In this document: positions 34,226 through 45,018 of the stretch, in pieces | Layout of the letters: each line of letters starts with the position of its first letter | Numbering within the stretch: the first letter of the stretch is position 1 | Assembly: GCF_040183065.1 (NCBI RefSeq) | Contig: NC_091124.1 | Location: forward strand, 65,325,501-65,389,500 | DNA length: 64,000 bases | Origin: Periplaneta americana | Lineage: Eukaryota; Arthropoda; Insecta; Blattodea; Blattidae | Direction of reading: 5' to 3' | Made by a program: the position numbers and the translations under genes | The notes under the pieces: generated by a model | What the model saw: the letters and a program-made list of their open reading frames with translations, nothing else | The model's database searches: none | Told to the model about the DNA's origin: nothing

Positions 34226-34310
34226 GTAGTAGTATTTATTTATTTAGCCTGGTAGAGATAAGGCCGTCAGGCCTTCTCTGCCCCTCTACCAGAGGTATGA
34301 TGTACATTAC
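34226..34310 (-). mobile_element. 3'-terminal scrap of the Jockey/CR1-type LINE
   Basis: The sequence TTATTTATTTAGCCTGGTAG, AGATAAGGCCGTCAGGCCTTC and GCCCCTCTACCAG is the complement of the last 70 bp of the LINE at 45412-48290. Read with the LINE it ends in the TAAATAAATA tail and sits directly against the hAT fragment, so it inserted into that hAT copy. Confidence 0.8.
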
Positions 34311-34385
34311 AAGTTACTAATGAAAGTCGTTGTAAAGTACGGAGTTGTATCTTTCTCTTTCACGAAAAAATTAAAGTGTCTTGTA

Positions 34386-34597
34386 CAGTCTTAGAAAAAA
34401 GTTTTGTCGCATAGATACTTTTATCAGTTCCAGAATGGAGGCAGTGCGATGTTCAGAGGGCGAGCGACCTGGTTCACAAGAGAACGACTAGTTGAGGTAA
34501 TAAAATTAGTTTTGTTTCGTTGTATGTCTGATCATGTGTAATACCTTCTTTCTGAGACTTATAAAGTACCTGTGCGACAAAATTTTTTCTAAGACTG
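34386..34597. mobile_element. 212-bp Tc1/mariner-type MITE
   Basis: Inverted ends of about 40 bp: CAGTCTTAGAAAAAAGTTTT on the left, and CAGTCTTAGAAAAAATTTTG for the right end read on the opposite strand, both continuing through GTCGCA. TA flanks at 34384-34385 and 34598-34599. It is non-coding. Confidence 0.75.
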
Positions 34598-34811
34598 TAC
34601 ATTACCAATGAATCGCTACAAGTAAAATCATAACAATAATCATACTACGTCAAAACATGAAACAGCTTTTCATCTCCATATTTTATTCGTGGAATTAGGT
34701 TATACAGTATTTGTCTCCTGAATAGTAATTTAGCCTATTTTAAGGTAGGTTATACAGCAAAGATTTGTAGGACTGTAATATTTCTATGAATTTCGTGACC
34801 CTACAATGTTA

Positions 34812-34828
34812 TTTTAGTTTAATGAAAC

Positions 34829-34897
<69 letters not shown>

Positions 34898-34898
34898 C
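34812..34898. repeat. (ATT)n microsatellite
   Basis: About 29 ATT units. The poly-Leu frame through it is an artefact. Confidence 0.95.
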
Positions 34899-34991
34899 AC
34901 GTTTCATATTAGCTAACAAGCCGCCAAACTTAATTGTTACGAAATTGAAAGCACTGCACAATATTCAAATGGTATCAAAGGAGACGAAATT

Positions 34992-35241
34992 GTTTTTTTT
35001 TTTATTTCAGTAGGTTATTTTACGACGCTTTATCAACAGCTTAGGTTATTTAGCGCCTGAATGAGATGAAGGTGATAATGACGGTGAAATGATTCCGGGG
35101 TCCAACACCGAAAGTTACCCAGCATTTGCTTATATTAGATTGAGGGAAAACCCCGGAAAAATCCTCAACCGACCGGGAATCGAACCCGGGCCACCTGGCT
35201 TCGCGGCTAGACGTGCTAACCGTTACTCCACAGGTGTGGAC
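34992..35241 (-). mobile_element. SINE-A, complete
   Basis: The minus-strand head is TCCACACCTGTGGAGTAACG at 35240 downward, with A-box GGTTAGCACGTCTAG and a perfect B-box GGTTCGATTCC. The central domain TTTTTCCGGGGTTTTCCCTC follows, and the tail ends at about 34998. The duplication ACGAAATT (34984-34991 and 35242-35249) flanks the copy. Confidence 0.88.
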
Positions 35242-35318
35242 ACGAAATTTTTCTTTTGAAGTAAAAGCAAGGAAAGATATTCTAGACCACATATTTTATT
35301 AAAAAAAAGTACCTTAAT

Positions 35319-35592
35319 ATTCATTCATTCATTCAGTGTTTTGACAAAGGGCAGGTCTTTCAATGCAAAACCAGCTTTCTCCAATCTTTCCTATTTTCTG
35401 CCTTCCTCTTTGTCTTCTCATATTATGATCCACATATCTTAATGTCGTCTTTCATATGATTTCTTCTGCCCCGAACTCTTCTCCCGTTCACCATTCCTTC
35501 CAGTGCATCCTACAGAAGCCAGTTTCTTCTCAGTCAGTAACCCAACCAATCCCTTTCCCTCTTCCTGATCAGTTTCAGCATCATTAAGTAGC
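35319..35592 (-). mobile_element. RTE-like LINE 3' end with a GAAT tail
   Basis: On the minus strand, shifted frames give LKLIRKRERDWLGY, LRRNWLL, DALEGMVNGRRVRGRR and TKRKAENRKDW. This is the C-terminal coding of a second RTE-like family, distinct from the 19.2-kb copy. It ends in (TGAA)n at 35319-35336. The best related copy is at 42186-42785. It is inactive. Confidence 0.7.
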
Positions 35593-36530
35593 GGACGATG
35601 GGTATGAAAGTTAAGGAGGCCAAGACGTGACTGATGAGAATATAAAAATATAAGGCCTGTGACGTACCTCATTACCAAGCGCAGAATTTATAGGTTTTAA
35701 GAAACTAAAATTAGGTTTTACAATTTATGTTTTAGGATTTTAAATCTTATGTTTAGGAATTTATATGATTTTACGAGAAAAAAAAATAAAAATGAACAAC
35801 ATAGGCCTACTGTTAATATATTACAACGGCTTGGTAAAGATTGCCTCTCTTTAGGATATTTTAAATCCTAACCTATGAATTAGGTCTTTTTAGGTTATAT
35901 TAAATTTAAGAATGTTACTTTTTGCTACATAAAACGAATAAGAAAAGCAATATTTAGAGAGTAACGAGACAGTAACAAAATTGATTTGAACCTAAGAATC
36001 CGAGGCTTTCTCATTACTATTAAACAGTCTAATTTTACAGCAAATTAACTCGACGATCCTCTTTCTTCTCAAACCGATCAATTAGGTCACAACATACTGA
36101 ACAACTGCTACTAGTGTAGAAGAAGCTAGAGACGAAGCTGGAGGTAGCCACTTCGAGTAATTTTTGTAACATTCACTGTATCACTTGCATCATTAGCAAT
36201 GAAGTCATGTAACTCTGAAATAAAGGAGTTTCAGACCTATGTTTAAATTAACTTTTAATGTTTTACTGTTAGAAACACATCTATAAAATATTTGACACCA
36301 ATTTGTTTTCACTCTGTATATTTCACTTCGAATGATCTCTTCTCCTCTGCCCTCTATTTTTTCCTTTTATATTTCTTTATATTCACTTTATCCACTACAC
36401 CTAATGTATTGTCTGAATCAGCTTAGAAGCGAACCCTGAGAGTGAAGGAGGTCACTAATTCCAGTTCGAAGGGCCAGCTCGGAAATATTTCCTCTATTAA
36501 TTTGAATTTATTTTAAATAAGCAACATTTT
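35593..36530. other. No recognisable feature
   Basis: AT-rich. At 35690-35900 there are loosely repeated TAGGTTTTA-type words. No gene or element was recognised. Confidence 0.3.
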
Positions 36531-36534
36531 TTAT

Positions 36535-36781
36535 TATAAATAATTGATTAAATGGCGATCTTACTCGTGTTAATTATGTAAGCATGTGCGGCTTACAGCT
36601 GTTTCGGTGCTACTTGACACCATCCTCAGAGCCTTCTGTGTCTCGGCGCCATCTCAACTTCAAGTAGCACCGAAACAGCTATAAGCCGCACAAGCTTACA
36701 TAATTAACACGAGTAAGATCGCCATTTAATCAATTATTTATATTCAAGTGTTAAAATTAGTATACGAAAGATTCAACATGG
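36535..36781. mobile_element. Second copy of the Penelope-like fold-back element
   Basis: The arms TAATTGATTAAATGGCGATC (36541 onward) and its inverse near 36735 flank CTCGTGTTAATTATGTAAG/GCGGCTTACAGCTGTTTCGG. Homology to 8403-8870 runs through both arms and the 3' extension TTATATTCAAGTGTTAAAA. The spacer is deleted, so the arms are almost adjacent at about 36661. The left arm keeps the hammerhead-like motif. The right arm lost the 5' part of its core. Confidence 0.7.
36590..36633 (-). ncRNA. Hammerhead ribozyme-like motif, second copy
   Basis: Minus strand: GGCT, CTGAGGA, T, GGTG, loop TCAAGTAG, CACC, GAA, ACAGCTGT, A, AGCC. The stems are identical to those of the copy at 8733-8776, while the stem II loop differs at several positions. 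Loop change with preserved pairing supports a real structured motif. The same single unpaired T after the core is present in both. Confidence 0.5.
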
Positions 36782-37388
36782 ATTTTTTATTAGTTTCAAT
36801 GGCATATATAAATGTTTATTTCTCTTTAGCGATATATTTAAGTGCATATTTCTTCGATATTAACTGCATATTTGCATCAAAATCCGATGTCTAGTAATTT
36901 CTCAGCTTCTAGATGATCTTCAACAAACACGTCTAGTCCAGACGAGAGCTCAGATCAAAGTCAAGTAGTGTCTCAATCATTAGGGACACGGAAAGCAACA
37001 TAGTGGTGGTAATAGTCCTGGAAAGGTAGAAGAAGAAAGAAGACCGTGTATTGTAATGTTGATCACCCGGTGATCTGGTACATGATACTTCGTCTTTTAC
37101 TTCCAATAGTCGTCGGAAAGGAAGTCGATAACCCTCAGGAACGGTTTATAAATCAATTCCTGCTTGACTTATAGACTTTATTTCCTGACGTCTGAATGTG
37201 CTATATAAATCACTTCTGTTGGCTTCTGCTGCACTGGTATTGATATTACTTCGTTCAGCTATGCAAGACATACTTACCGAAGGGAAAGTACACGACAGGA
37301 CGAATTTAAATGAAATACATTCGTTCACTGCACTGTAAGCTCTGCTCACATCTCATACCCAGAAAACTCTTTATAAGCTTATTTTATA
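36782..37388. other. No recognisable feature
   Basis: No gene, RNA or repeat edge was recognised. Confidence 0.3.
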
Positions 37389-37390
37389 TA

Positions 37391-38030
37391 CAGGGTGTAA
37401 GGTGTAAGTACCGTCTTTTTCACATTCGTCGGGGACGGTCAACAAGATAAAAAAATGCCCGTACAACATAGGGTCAAAACTTGATAGTTTTCCCAGAAAG
37501 ATATTTATTTTGTTATTTTATTTGCGTTATACTGCTTATATCGTTAGTAAAATTAGAAAACAATTACATCAGTAGGTATATCTAGCAAAGAGTTAATATT
37601 AGTTTAAATAAATATTTGTGTGTTCTATTACGTTTTCGTGAAATTAAATAAAAATGCATGCTTAAATTTTTTAATATTCTGGCGTGAGAGACGTGGCAAC
37701 GTTCAGAAGGCAGTACTCTGCATAGACATAAGTACGAGTCAGCTGAGTTCAAGCTCCCTGTCCATAGGTCTACTGCCGAGCAGATGACAGTTCAGTACAG
37801 GTATTCGATAAACAACTCATAATGTCATTCAAAATTTAGGAATATCAAATGTTATTAATTTATAGAGAAAGTCGTCATTCAAGTGAGGCAAGAAGGATGT
37901 ACCGTCAACGTTTTCCTCAAAGAAGATTACCTAATCGGTGAACTTTTGTAGAAGTTTCTCAACGATTATTAGAAACTAGGAGTCTCTTACCCCGTTTCAA
38001 CAATCACACAACCAAAAATTTGTTAAAAAA
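37391..38030 (+). mobile_element. 5' half of a DUF4817-type Tc1/mariner-like element
   Basis: It starts with TACAGGGTGTAAGGTG beside TA, a typical terminus. A UTR of about 470 bp follows. From about 37865 a frame reads SSEARRMYRQRFPQRRLPNR, stop, TFVEVSQRLLETRSLLPRF. This is the DUF4817/helix-turn-helix entry (usually A-R-x-Y-x-x-x-FP-RR-P-x-x-x-TF). One in-frame stop lies inside it. No DDE domain follows. It is complementary in content to the C-terminal piece at 1129-1524, but far from it. Confidence 0.65.
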
Positions 38031-38309
38031 TGATACTGCTTTAAAGCGGGAGACATTAAAATGTTGCATTAGAAAAAAAGTTCGTGTAATTTTGTGCAGA
38101 AAACCATTGTTTATTCTTTAGACGTACAATTAAAAAATGAAGCAATAATGTTACATAAAATGAAAATTTACCATAATGTTCTAATAATGAGATTGAGAGT
38201 TTGTATTTGCTGCTCGTTTTATGTAAACAACAGTATTGTCATTGTCGCTCCTGAATTAGAACAGAGCATCTGTTTTGTACCGGTATGTCTGCACCCGCTT
38301 CAGCTGTAC

Positions 38310-39866
38310 CACAGTCTACTATATACAGTCACGAACCTTGGGGTGATTTTTTGCAATTCTCGCGATAGTTGCTAGCCGCTTGGAGCGCTGTGAGTACTAG
38401 GAACAATAGACTGTGTCACTGCCATCGTGATCTAATACAGACCGTAAGGCAGACCATGTAACTCGCTTAACTTGATCACGAAGGGCGGCGTTTCAACCAT
38501 ATAAATTAGTTGGAATGCATAAAGAGTATTATATTTCTCTAAAATGTAGTGTAATTGCATTAATAAAATTTAAAATAATGATTATGAGACACTTCAGACA
38601 TAAATCACTTGCGAGTTCAGGTGAAATATTTTTGGTGTGACAATTATGTTGTTCGTATGTGTAATACCTGCCTTTATTTCGATTAAATATTGCGAAATTC
38701 TTGTACATTCATTTATGCACGATTCAATAATTTTCAGTTGCACCGCACGGATATTTAGATATGTTGAAACTATAGGTTATGTTTACTGTCCCAGTTGCCC
38801 CTTTCTGTCTAATTTTAGTGGTCTCCAATGCCTTGCCATTCATATGGAAATATTATAGGTTATGTTTAATATATCTTATATTCCTAAATTCGCAATTATA
38901 CATTATAATTAAGCATAATGTCATGTCTGATACTCCGCACATTCAATTTTTCTGTATTTTAATACTACAATTCAGTAATGAATTATTGTATTTTTCTATT
39001 ACCTAAGAGACGAAGTAACAATCGTACGTACACTAATTTCATAAGAGTGGTATGATAAATTTTCTGTCTTTATTAAGGAGGGTAGATGTGCTATATTAAA
39101 ATCACAATATAAATTCTTTTTTATTAAACCTCAAAATAGCTTCCATTCTAAACTTCAAATGTTGACGCGAACAGGTTATTTTAACATGTAAAATTCTCTT
39201 CACATTAAAATAACACAGTTTTGTAATTATTTGTGTAACATATTATGCAACAAGAAGTAAACGGAACTAATGGACACATTACACTAAATAAAGCTTAGCA
39301 ATGATAAGCAATAAAGTTATAATATAATATTTCACTGAGCTCCATATACTGAAATAGAAAACCCGAACAAACATTACGGCCTGGTCTAGATCGAAAAAGC
39401 ATTGACTGTGCCGTATTTCGCATTTTTGTAAAAAGCTATGTAAACTGTGAAATGTTCGTTATCGGTTGTAATAACTGTAAATGGCTAAAATACAATAATT
39501 TGAATAATAATATGGGACAAGGAGACGTTTGTAGTACTATAAATTGTAAGAAAAATAGGTTAGAGTTATCCTTCTTCCGAAGGATTCAAGAAGGTGAGTT
39601 TATAGAATATAATATACATTTTATGAAAATAATATATAAACCTTACGTATTTCATATTTCAATAGTGGAAGGAAGGTGTTAATTTTTTCAAAAGAACACG
39701 ATATCGAAAGTACAATACATTTTATGGTCTGCTAGGGAAAGAGTCTGTGATGAGGCGATAGTAGCGATCCTGGTGGTGAGCAACTATCTATGGATGCATA
39801 TTTCAACTGTCTATGTTTGCATTTTTAGTAAGTATTAAGCTTTGTGACTGTATATACTAGACTGTG
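38310..39866. mobile_element. P-like (THAP) DNA transposon, 1.56 kb, 7-bp duplication
   Basis: The ends are inverted: CACAGTCTACTATATACAG on the left, and CACAGTCTAGTATATACAG for the right end read on the opposite strand, extending through TCAC. GCTGTAC occurs at 38303-38309 and 39867-39873. The ends start with CA and the duplication is 7 bp (P superfamily uses 7-8). The interior encodes a THAP-like zinc finger. Length and lack of a full transposase indicate a deleted copy. The 180-bp MITE at 14999-15178 derives from its ends. It landed at the edge of a 40-bp tandem repeat. Confidence 0.7.
39452..39682 (+). pseudogene. THAP-type zinc finger exon of the P-like element
   Basis: The frame contains GDVCSTINCKKNRLELSFFR. 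C-x4-C followed about 10 residues later by SFFR/FP-like residues is the start of a THAP domain, the DNA-binding domain of P-element-type transposases. It is followed at about 39593 by AAG|GTGAGTTTA, a good splice donor, so this may be a first exon. The second half of the THAP signature (W and the C/H pair) is not found downstream. Sitting inside an element with P-like ends supports the call. Confidence 0.5.
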
Positions 39867-40020
39867 GCTGTACTGTGTACTTCTAAACTCCCTCCTCCCT
39901 GCTTGAGCTGTACTGTGTACTTCTAAACTCCCTCCTCCCTGCTTGAGCTGTACTGTGTACTTCTAAACTCCCTCCTCCCTGCTTAAGCTGTACCGTGTAC
40001 TTCTAAACTCCCACCTCCCC
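39867..40020. repeat. Four copies of a 40-bp tandem unit
   Basis: Units start GCTGTACTGTGTACTTCTAA at 39867, 39907, 39947 and 39987 and end CTCCCTGCTTGA. The left flank of the P-like element (GCTTCAGCTGTAC) resembles a unit end, so the element inserted into this array. Confidence 0.9.
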
Positions 40021-40744
40021 ATCCAGCAACGTTGCAAAACGTCTATTATTGTAAATTTTAATAATTAGTTAAATATTGCAAGTAGAAAAAAATTGTAAGG
40101 ACATTTTTTCTTCCTTATGACATGAATAATCATCAGTTAAAATGATGGAACTTATACCTCTTACAGCCTGTATACATTGTACAAATTTCTATATTGCTGA
40201 AGCTATCAGAATGCTGACTGCATATTTTTCAGATTAAAACGATAACATTTATTACAGTACAGGTTTATACATATAATCATAAACGTGAGCCAACCTACAA
40301 ATTGCGGGAGTTTTTGGATGACGTTACGGAATGTTTTGGCACAGGAAACTCATGCGATATAAAGTTATCAATGTGGTTTTTACAATTCAACAGAGAACAA
40401 CTACAGCTAATGTGTCTATTATTGACATATGAACTCTGGCTGTAACAGACATGGAAGTTAAAAGGTCAGAAATAAAAAGCAACTTCGACCTTTTAGATAC
40501 CACTTAGAAAGCCATTTGTGCACTGTGAGTTATAGGAAAAGTTTTAAATTATGGCACATTAAAGTAATATGTTAGTTCTTTAAGATATATTGTAGCTCTA
40601 AGGCAAGGGTCGGCAGAACGTCAACGTAGGTAACGTCATATGAAACGCAGCTCGCCTTGCAAGACGAAGGATGGGGGGGGGGGGAGGAAAGGACTGAACT
40701 TCGCTCGTGTAATCTGGAAATAAGAACCGAACTTATGGTGTCTT

Positions 40745-41000
40745 CTTTATTTTAGTTGATTATTTAACGACGCTGTATCAACTACTAGATAATTTAGCGT
40801 CAATGGGATTGGTGATAGCGAGATGATATTTGGCGAGATGAGACCGAGGATTCGCCATAGATTACCTTGCATTCACCTTACGGTTGGGGGAAACTTCGGT
40901 AAAAATCCAACCAGGTAATCAGCCCAAGCGAAGATCGAACCCGCGCCCGAGCGCAACTTCAGACCGGCAGAAAAGCGCCTTAACCGATTGAGCCACGCCA
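40745..41000 (-). mobile_element. SINE-B, complete, nested in the hAT element
   Basis: The minus-strand head CACTGGCGTGGCTCAATCGG (A-box region) is followed by B-box GGTTCGATCTT. CGCTTGGGCTGATTACCTGG comes next, and the tail is TAGTTGATACAGCGTCGTT. The flanking duplication GTGTCTT lies at 40738-40744 and 41001-41007. Confidence 0.88.
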
Positions 41001-41597
41001 GTGTCTTAGCATCCTTTTCATGAATTTGAAATTACTCATCAGCCTATCCCGATGTTTTAATTAGTGAAGTGAAATCTGTTTCACCATCATAAGTTTCAAT
41101 TTGTAATTGCTCAAATGAATGTTGATCTGTCAATCGGGAGCGCGCTTTACAGTTAACATGTTTCATTTTTTAAATAAATTGCTCACATTTATTTCTCGAG
41201 CCGAACATTGAAATAAATCTAGCACAAAATGACCTAAGGAGTGGATATTTTGAATTGTAGTGAATTTTCGGGAATTTTTTTAATCTGAGATATTTTTCCT
41301 TATTTAGGCTACTTTGCAAAGTTTCAGAATTTTATAATATCACAAAATGATATTCGGCAACGTTTTTTCCTTAATCAGTATTAATATTATGGCAAAGTAC
41401 ACGTGACAATGGAGTTTTATATATTTTGTCTCTGTATGGTGGTAATAGGAAACCCTTTAAATAGTTTAGAACATAAATGTATTAAATTTTCTTCCTATGC
41501 ACAACAAAAGAATTTCTCTTCCCATTCCTCTACAAATACTGTACTCCTTACGTATAATGATTTGGAAGCAGCCATGCTGATCGCCAGTTACATATTA

Positions 41598-41835
41598 TGA
41601 GGGGGTCAGAAGCAAAGGGGTACAAGTGACATTTTTAAGAACATGAATTAAGTGCATCCAAAGCAAACTAAAGCGTCTAAAATTTTAGTGGCAAATGTAT
41701 ATCTTTTAACCACATCCCACATTAAAATTGAAATAAAAACTTTCAAGGAATTTACGAAAGCTTAAGCACTTTTAGTCACATTTTCTAAAAAAATAACTTA
41801 AGTGCACTTATACTCCTCTGCTTCTGACCCCCTCA
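41598..41835. mobile_element. 238-bp palindromic MITE
   Basis: TGAGGGGGTCAGAAGC at the left, and its exact complement GCTTCTGACCCCCTCA at the right, continue inward as AAAGGGGTACAAGTG against AGAGGAGTATAAGTG. TA flanks at 41596-41597 and 41836-41837 suggest a Tc1/mariner-type MITE. It is non-coding and inserted inside the hAT element. Confidence 0.75.
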
Positions 41836-42185
41836 TATATACTATGTCTGTTCTACGTGGAGTGAGTGCGTGTGGAGTGATGTATTAGTGAATTGTCCCT
41901 GCATAAGTATGACGTAAGATGCCGCATGAATTGCCTACCACTGCTCTAAGGAGACATACTTCATCGATCGTTCTAGGATTATGCACTACGAGATAAATGC
42001 ATGGTTTGATATTGTCCTAATAATTTGTAATCTTCCTGGATACATTTTTATTGAACCTTGCACACACATAAAAATACTCAAGGGAATTTGAATTGCGCAA
42101 GTGTAATACAATTCTTTATGTTCGAAATTTGGAAAGATACTGAATTTTGTGAAAATTTGAAAAAATTAATTTTATACGTTTGCAG

Positions 42186-42785
42186 TGGAACAAGTGGACA
42201 GCTTCAATTACTTGTATGTAGTAACGAGCTGCCTCAAAGAAGTCAAAAGAAGGAAAGCAATGGCAAGAGAAGCTTTTAATATAAAAAGGAGCATGTTCTG
42301 CGGACCTCTGAAAAAAGAACGAAGGAAGAGACTAGTTAAGTGATTTGTGTGGACTGTGGTATTTTATGAGGCAAAAACATGGACATTACGACGAAGTAAA
42401 GAGAGAGACTAGAAGCACTTGAAATGTGGATATGGAAAAGAATGGTGCATGCAAATGGACAGACAAAATAAGAATTGAAGATGTGCTATAAAGAGCGGAT
42501 GAAGTAATGTTGAAACTGATCAGGAAGAGAAAAAGAAATTAGCTGGGTCACTGGCTAAGAAAAAAGTACATACTGGAGGATGCACTGGGATTGCTGAACG
42601 GGAAAAGGTTAGTGACAGGAGAAGATATCAGATGATAGACAACATTAATATACATGTATCGTATGCAGAGACTAAAAGGAAGGCGGAAAATATGAAAGAT
42701 TGAAGAATGATGGGTTTGTAGTGAAGAATCTACTTTTGGGCAGAAAACTGAATGAATGAAAGAAGAAACTAAAGAGATGTATTAT
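42186..42785 (+). mobile_element. RTE-like LINE, decayed 3' coding region with GAAT tail
   Basis: Frames broken by several stops read VDSFNYL, KAMAREAFNIKRSMFCGPL, RKRLVK, TWTLRR, LEALEMWIWKRM, LKLIRKRKRN and KRKAEN. This ordered set is typical of the region downstream of the RT catalytic core in insect RTE-like ORFs. The end is at CTGAATGAATGAAAG (about 42750-42768). Same family as 35319-35592. It is inactive, with no YADD core retained. Confidence 0.7.
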
Positions 42786-42822
42786 GATGTATTAAATAAA
42801 TAATATAAGTAAAACAAATTCC

Positions 42823-42898
42823 GTCAAATGAGTTCCTAGAGAATCTTGTTCAGGATAGGGCTTATGTGAGGGTGGCAACGAATCTCCGGGTTCCTTAA

Positions 42899-42958
<60 letters not shown>

Positions 42959-42959
42959 G
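42823..42959 (+). mobile_element. RTE LINE 3' terminus with (TAAG)n tail
   Basis: LENLVQDRAYVRVATNLRVP followed by a stop, then about 15 AAGT units (42900-42959). This matches the 3' terminus of the 19189-19880 family. It may be an independent, very short insertion next to the other LINE family. 42960-43636 holds nothing else I recognise. Confidence 0.7.
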
Positions 42960-43636
42960 AAGTAAGTTAGTTCCTATAGAATAATTTACGCGACTTTGCA
43001 TCAAACAAGCAAGTATAGATATACATATAGGTCTACTGGTATTTTCCGCTGCGTTCTTTATATTATATAGCATTAGACTATATTTATTCAGGACTATAAT
43101 AGTGCTTACAGTTTTAAAATAAGGTTTGTTATACTCTAATATTCGGCTTAACTTTGCAGCTATCAAGACTAGAATCGTTTTTGTTATTAGTTAGTTTGAG
43201 GAAATGGAAACAAATATGTTGTATTTTGGTGTGTTGCACACAAAAGACAAATTCAGGTTTAATGCAGCGTGCAAACTATGTAGTTAGATCGAATCTTGTA
43301 GACGACATGGAAGTTTGCCCATTTTGAAAGTCAAGTCTCTTAATCTCTTAAGACTCCGGCACCATGACGACACAAAATATCGGACTCGCACTACGTGTAT
43401 GTTCTGTACCTTATGTAGAGAAATTTCATGTCTGGAGTTTGAGGAAACACCAACACGATTTAGAGAGTAGAGACAAATGAATAAATAAATTGGGATAATT
43501 AAGTTACGTATAAAGGGAAATATTTCTACTGGAATATAATTGGCGCATTAGCCTATACAATGTGTGTGCAGATACATTACGTGATCATAAATTAAGATAT
43601 ATGTTCATTCTCTGAACTACCCCTCCATTGACATAT

Positions 43637-43756
43637 CCATCCATCCATCCAACCATCCATCCATCCATCCATCCATCCATCCATCCATCCATCCATCCAT
43701 CCATCCATCCATCCATCCATCCATCCATCCATCCATCCATCCATCCATCCATCCAA
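43637..43756. repeat. (CCAT)n microsatellite
   Basis: About 29 CATC units with one CAAC interruption near each end. Confidence 0.95.
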
Positions 43757-43819
43757 CCTCTTAGTTTATAAATAGGAAAGCGAATTGAAGGAGAATATGC
43801 GTATTTATTTGTTCATTAA

Positions 43820-44100
43820 TACAGAGTAAACCGTAAGTAATGTCATTAATTTCAAGGGGTTATTCTTTGAGTTATTTGAAGCGAAACGTTTATTAAAATT
43901 TTGGTCGTTTTTGCTTCCTTTTCGAGATAAAAATTGTTTTATATGAAACATAACATAGCGTGTTTCGGGAAGGACATTAACTGAATTCCCAATAATTTTA
44001 AGAAAGCAGTGTATTATGGCCATAGATAGGAAGTTCGTACCAAAACAGTAGATTTCAGTTGAGTAGGCTACGGCGAAGAGTACAGATGTCACCCGCGTCT
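43820..44100 (-). mobile_element. Terminal part of a Tc1/mariner-like element
   Basis: The plus strand starts TACAGAGTAAACCGTAAGTA, a mariner-type terminus. The sequence that follows (CATTAATTTCAAGGGGTTAT, TCGAGATAAAAA) recurs in reverse orientation at 51335-51495. The 95-codon minus frame here shows no transposase motif. It is probably UTR. Confidence 0.5.
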
Positions 44101-44468
44101 CGCCCTAATCTCTCTCACTACAGACGATACACAGTATGTTCACATAAACAACGAATAGTGGCATTCTGTAAAGCTGTGTAGAGTCGTGAATAGTTTGAAG
44201 AATATTGTTAATTTATATTAATATTTTAGGTTTTGAACAAAGTGAGCTATTCTGTTATTACTATATTATTTAAGTAATGTTAATATTATACAGAATTTCA
44301 AAAAGTAAACTAGTCTGTTATTAAATAATTATGCGTGTATAACACATTTATTTTTTCCCGGATTATTCTTCGTTAAATGTTGACGTCTCGTGCTGCTGTG
44401 CATTCGGTTGCGTAACAGTTCAAGTTAAACATCGGAATTACAATACGAACTTCCTAGCTGTCATTATA

Positions 44469-44699
44469 ATGGAAATGAAAAATTTTCTTCAAAACAATTA
44501 TGGGTTTAATGTTGTGTGTCACATACGAGATACACTATTAGATGCACAAAGTAGTTGTTCACCTGATGGTAGTAAGATATACTGCATCATATTTCAAATT
44601 TGCTCCAGAACGTCTTGTGACGTAGAACGAATATTTTCAGAGTACAAATATTGTTTTTTTTTTTCTGAACATAAACGGAGTATTTTTTATATAAAATGA
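44469..44699 (+). pseudogene. hAT transposase C-terminal dimerisation fragment
   Basis: ICSRTSCDVERIFSEYK followed by EHKR matches the C-terminal hAT block (A-P-x-TSCDVERSFS-x-YK...R) of CGGBP1-like insect hAT proteins. In the neighbouring frame FKFAPERL supplies the residues just before it, so one frameshift lies near 44610. The rest of the transposase is missing, and 44100-44460 is unrecognised. Confidence 0.6.
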
Positions 44700-44751
44700 A
44701 AATGTTTATTGTTATTTGTTATAATGAGGCTAAAATCATAATTGCATGTTT

Positions 44752-44836
44752 TATATATATATATATATATATAAATAAGTAATTTACCTATGTATATATA
44801 AATAATTTACCTATATATATAGGTAAATTATTTTAG
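44752..44836. repeat. (TA)n plus a short inverted repeat
   Basis: TA repeats at 44752-44773, then AATAATTTACCTATATATAT paired with ATATAGGTAAATTATT, a small hairpin. Confidence 0.7.
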
Positions 44837-45018
44837 TTTGGGAGTTACGAAGTTTATATTTACAAATTATTGTTTTTTTATATTATTCGTTTATTATTTT
44901 ATTGTTCTAAGGTTGTGGACAATTGGAACACATGTTTGGTTATCAACCGAGTGTACATGTTTGTTGTTCTGGTTCACTGACATTGAGAGATGCTTTATTA
45001 CTTTCCATTCGGTAGAGA

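Larger units (their letters stand above)
40604..41943. mobile_element. Non-autonomous hAT with 8-bp duplication and two nested insertions
   Basis: Perfect 8-bp duplication CTCTAAGG at 40596-40603 and 41944-41951. The ends are CAAGGGTCGGCAGAACGTC and, reversed, CAGTGGTAGGCAATTCATG, an imperfect hAT-type pair. Inside are a SINE-B (40745-41000) and a palindromic MITE (41598-41835), leaving about 830 bp of its own. A G-run lies at 40673-40684. The 65-codon frame at 41403-41600 is unrecognised. No transposase is present. Confidence 0.8.

Noticed and set aside
38303-39873. hAT assignment for the THAP element
   Set aside because: The repeat is 7 bp, not 8, the ends begin CACAG and the only coding motif is THAP-like. 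P superfamily fits better, though hAT is not fully excluded.
43805-44092. 95-codon minus frame as a gene
   Set aside because: It lies in the terminal UTR-like part of a mariner-like element that is repeated at 51335-51495 without an open frame.
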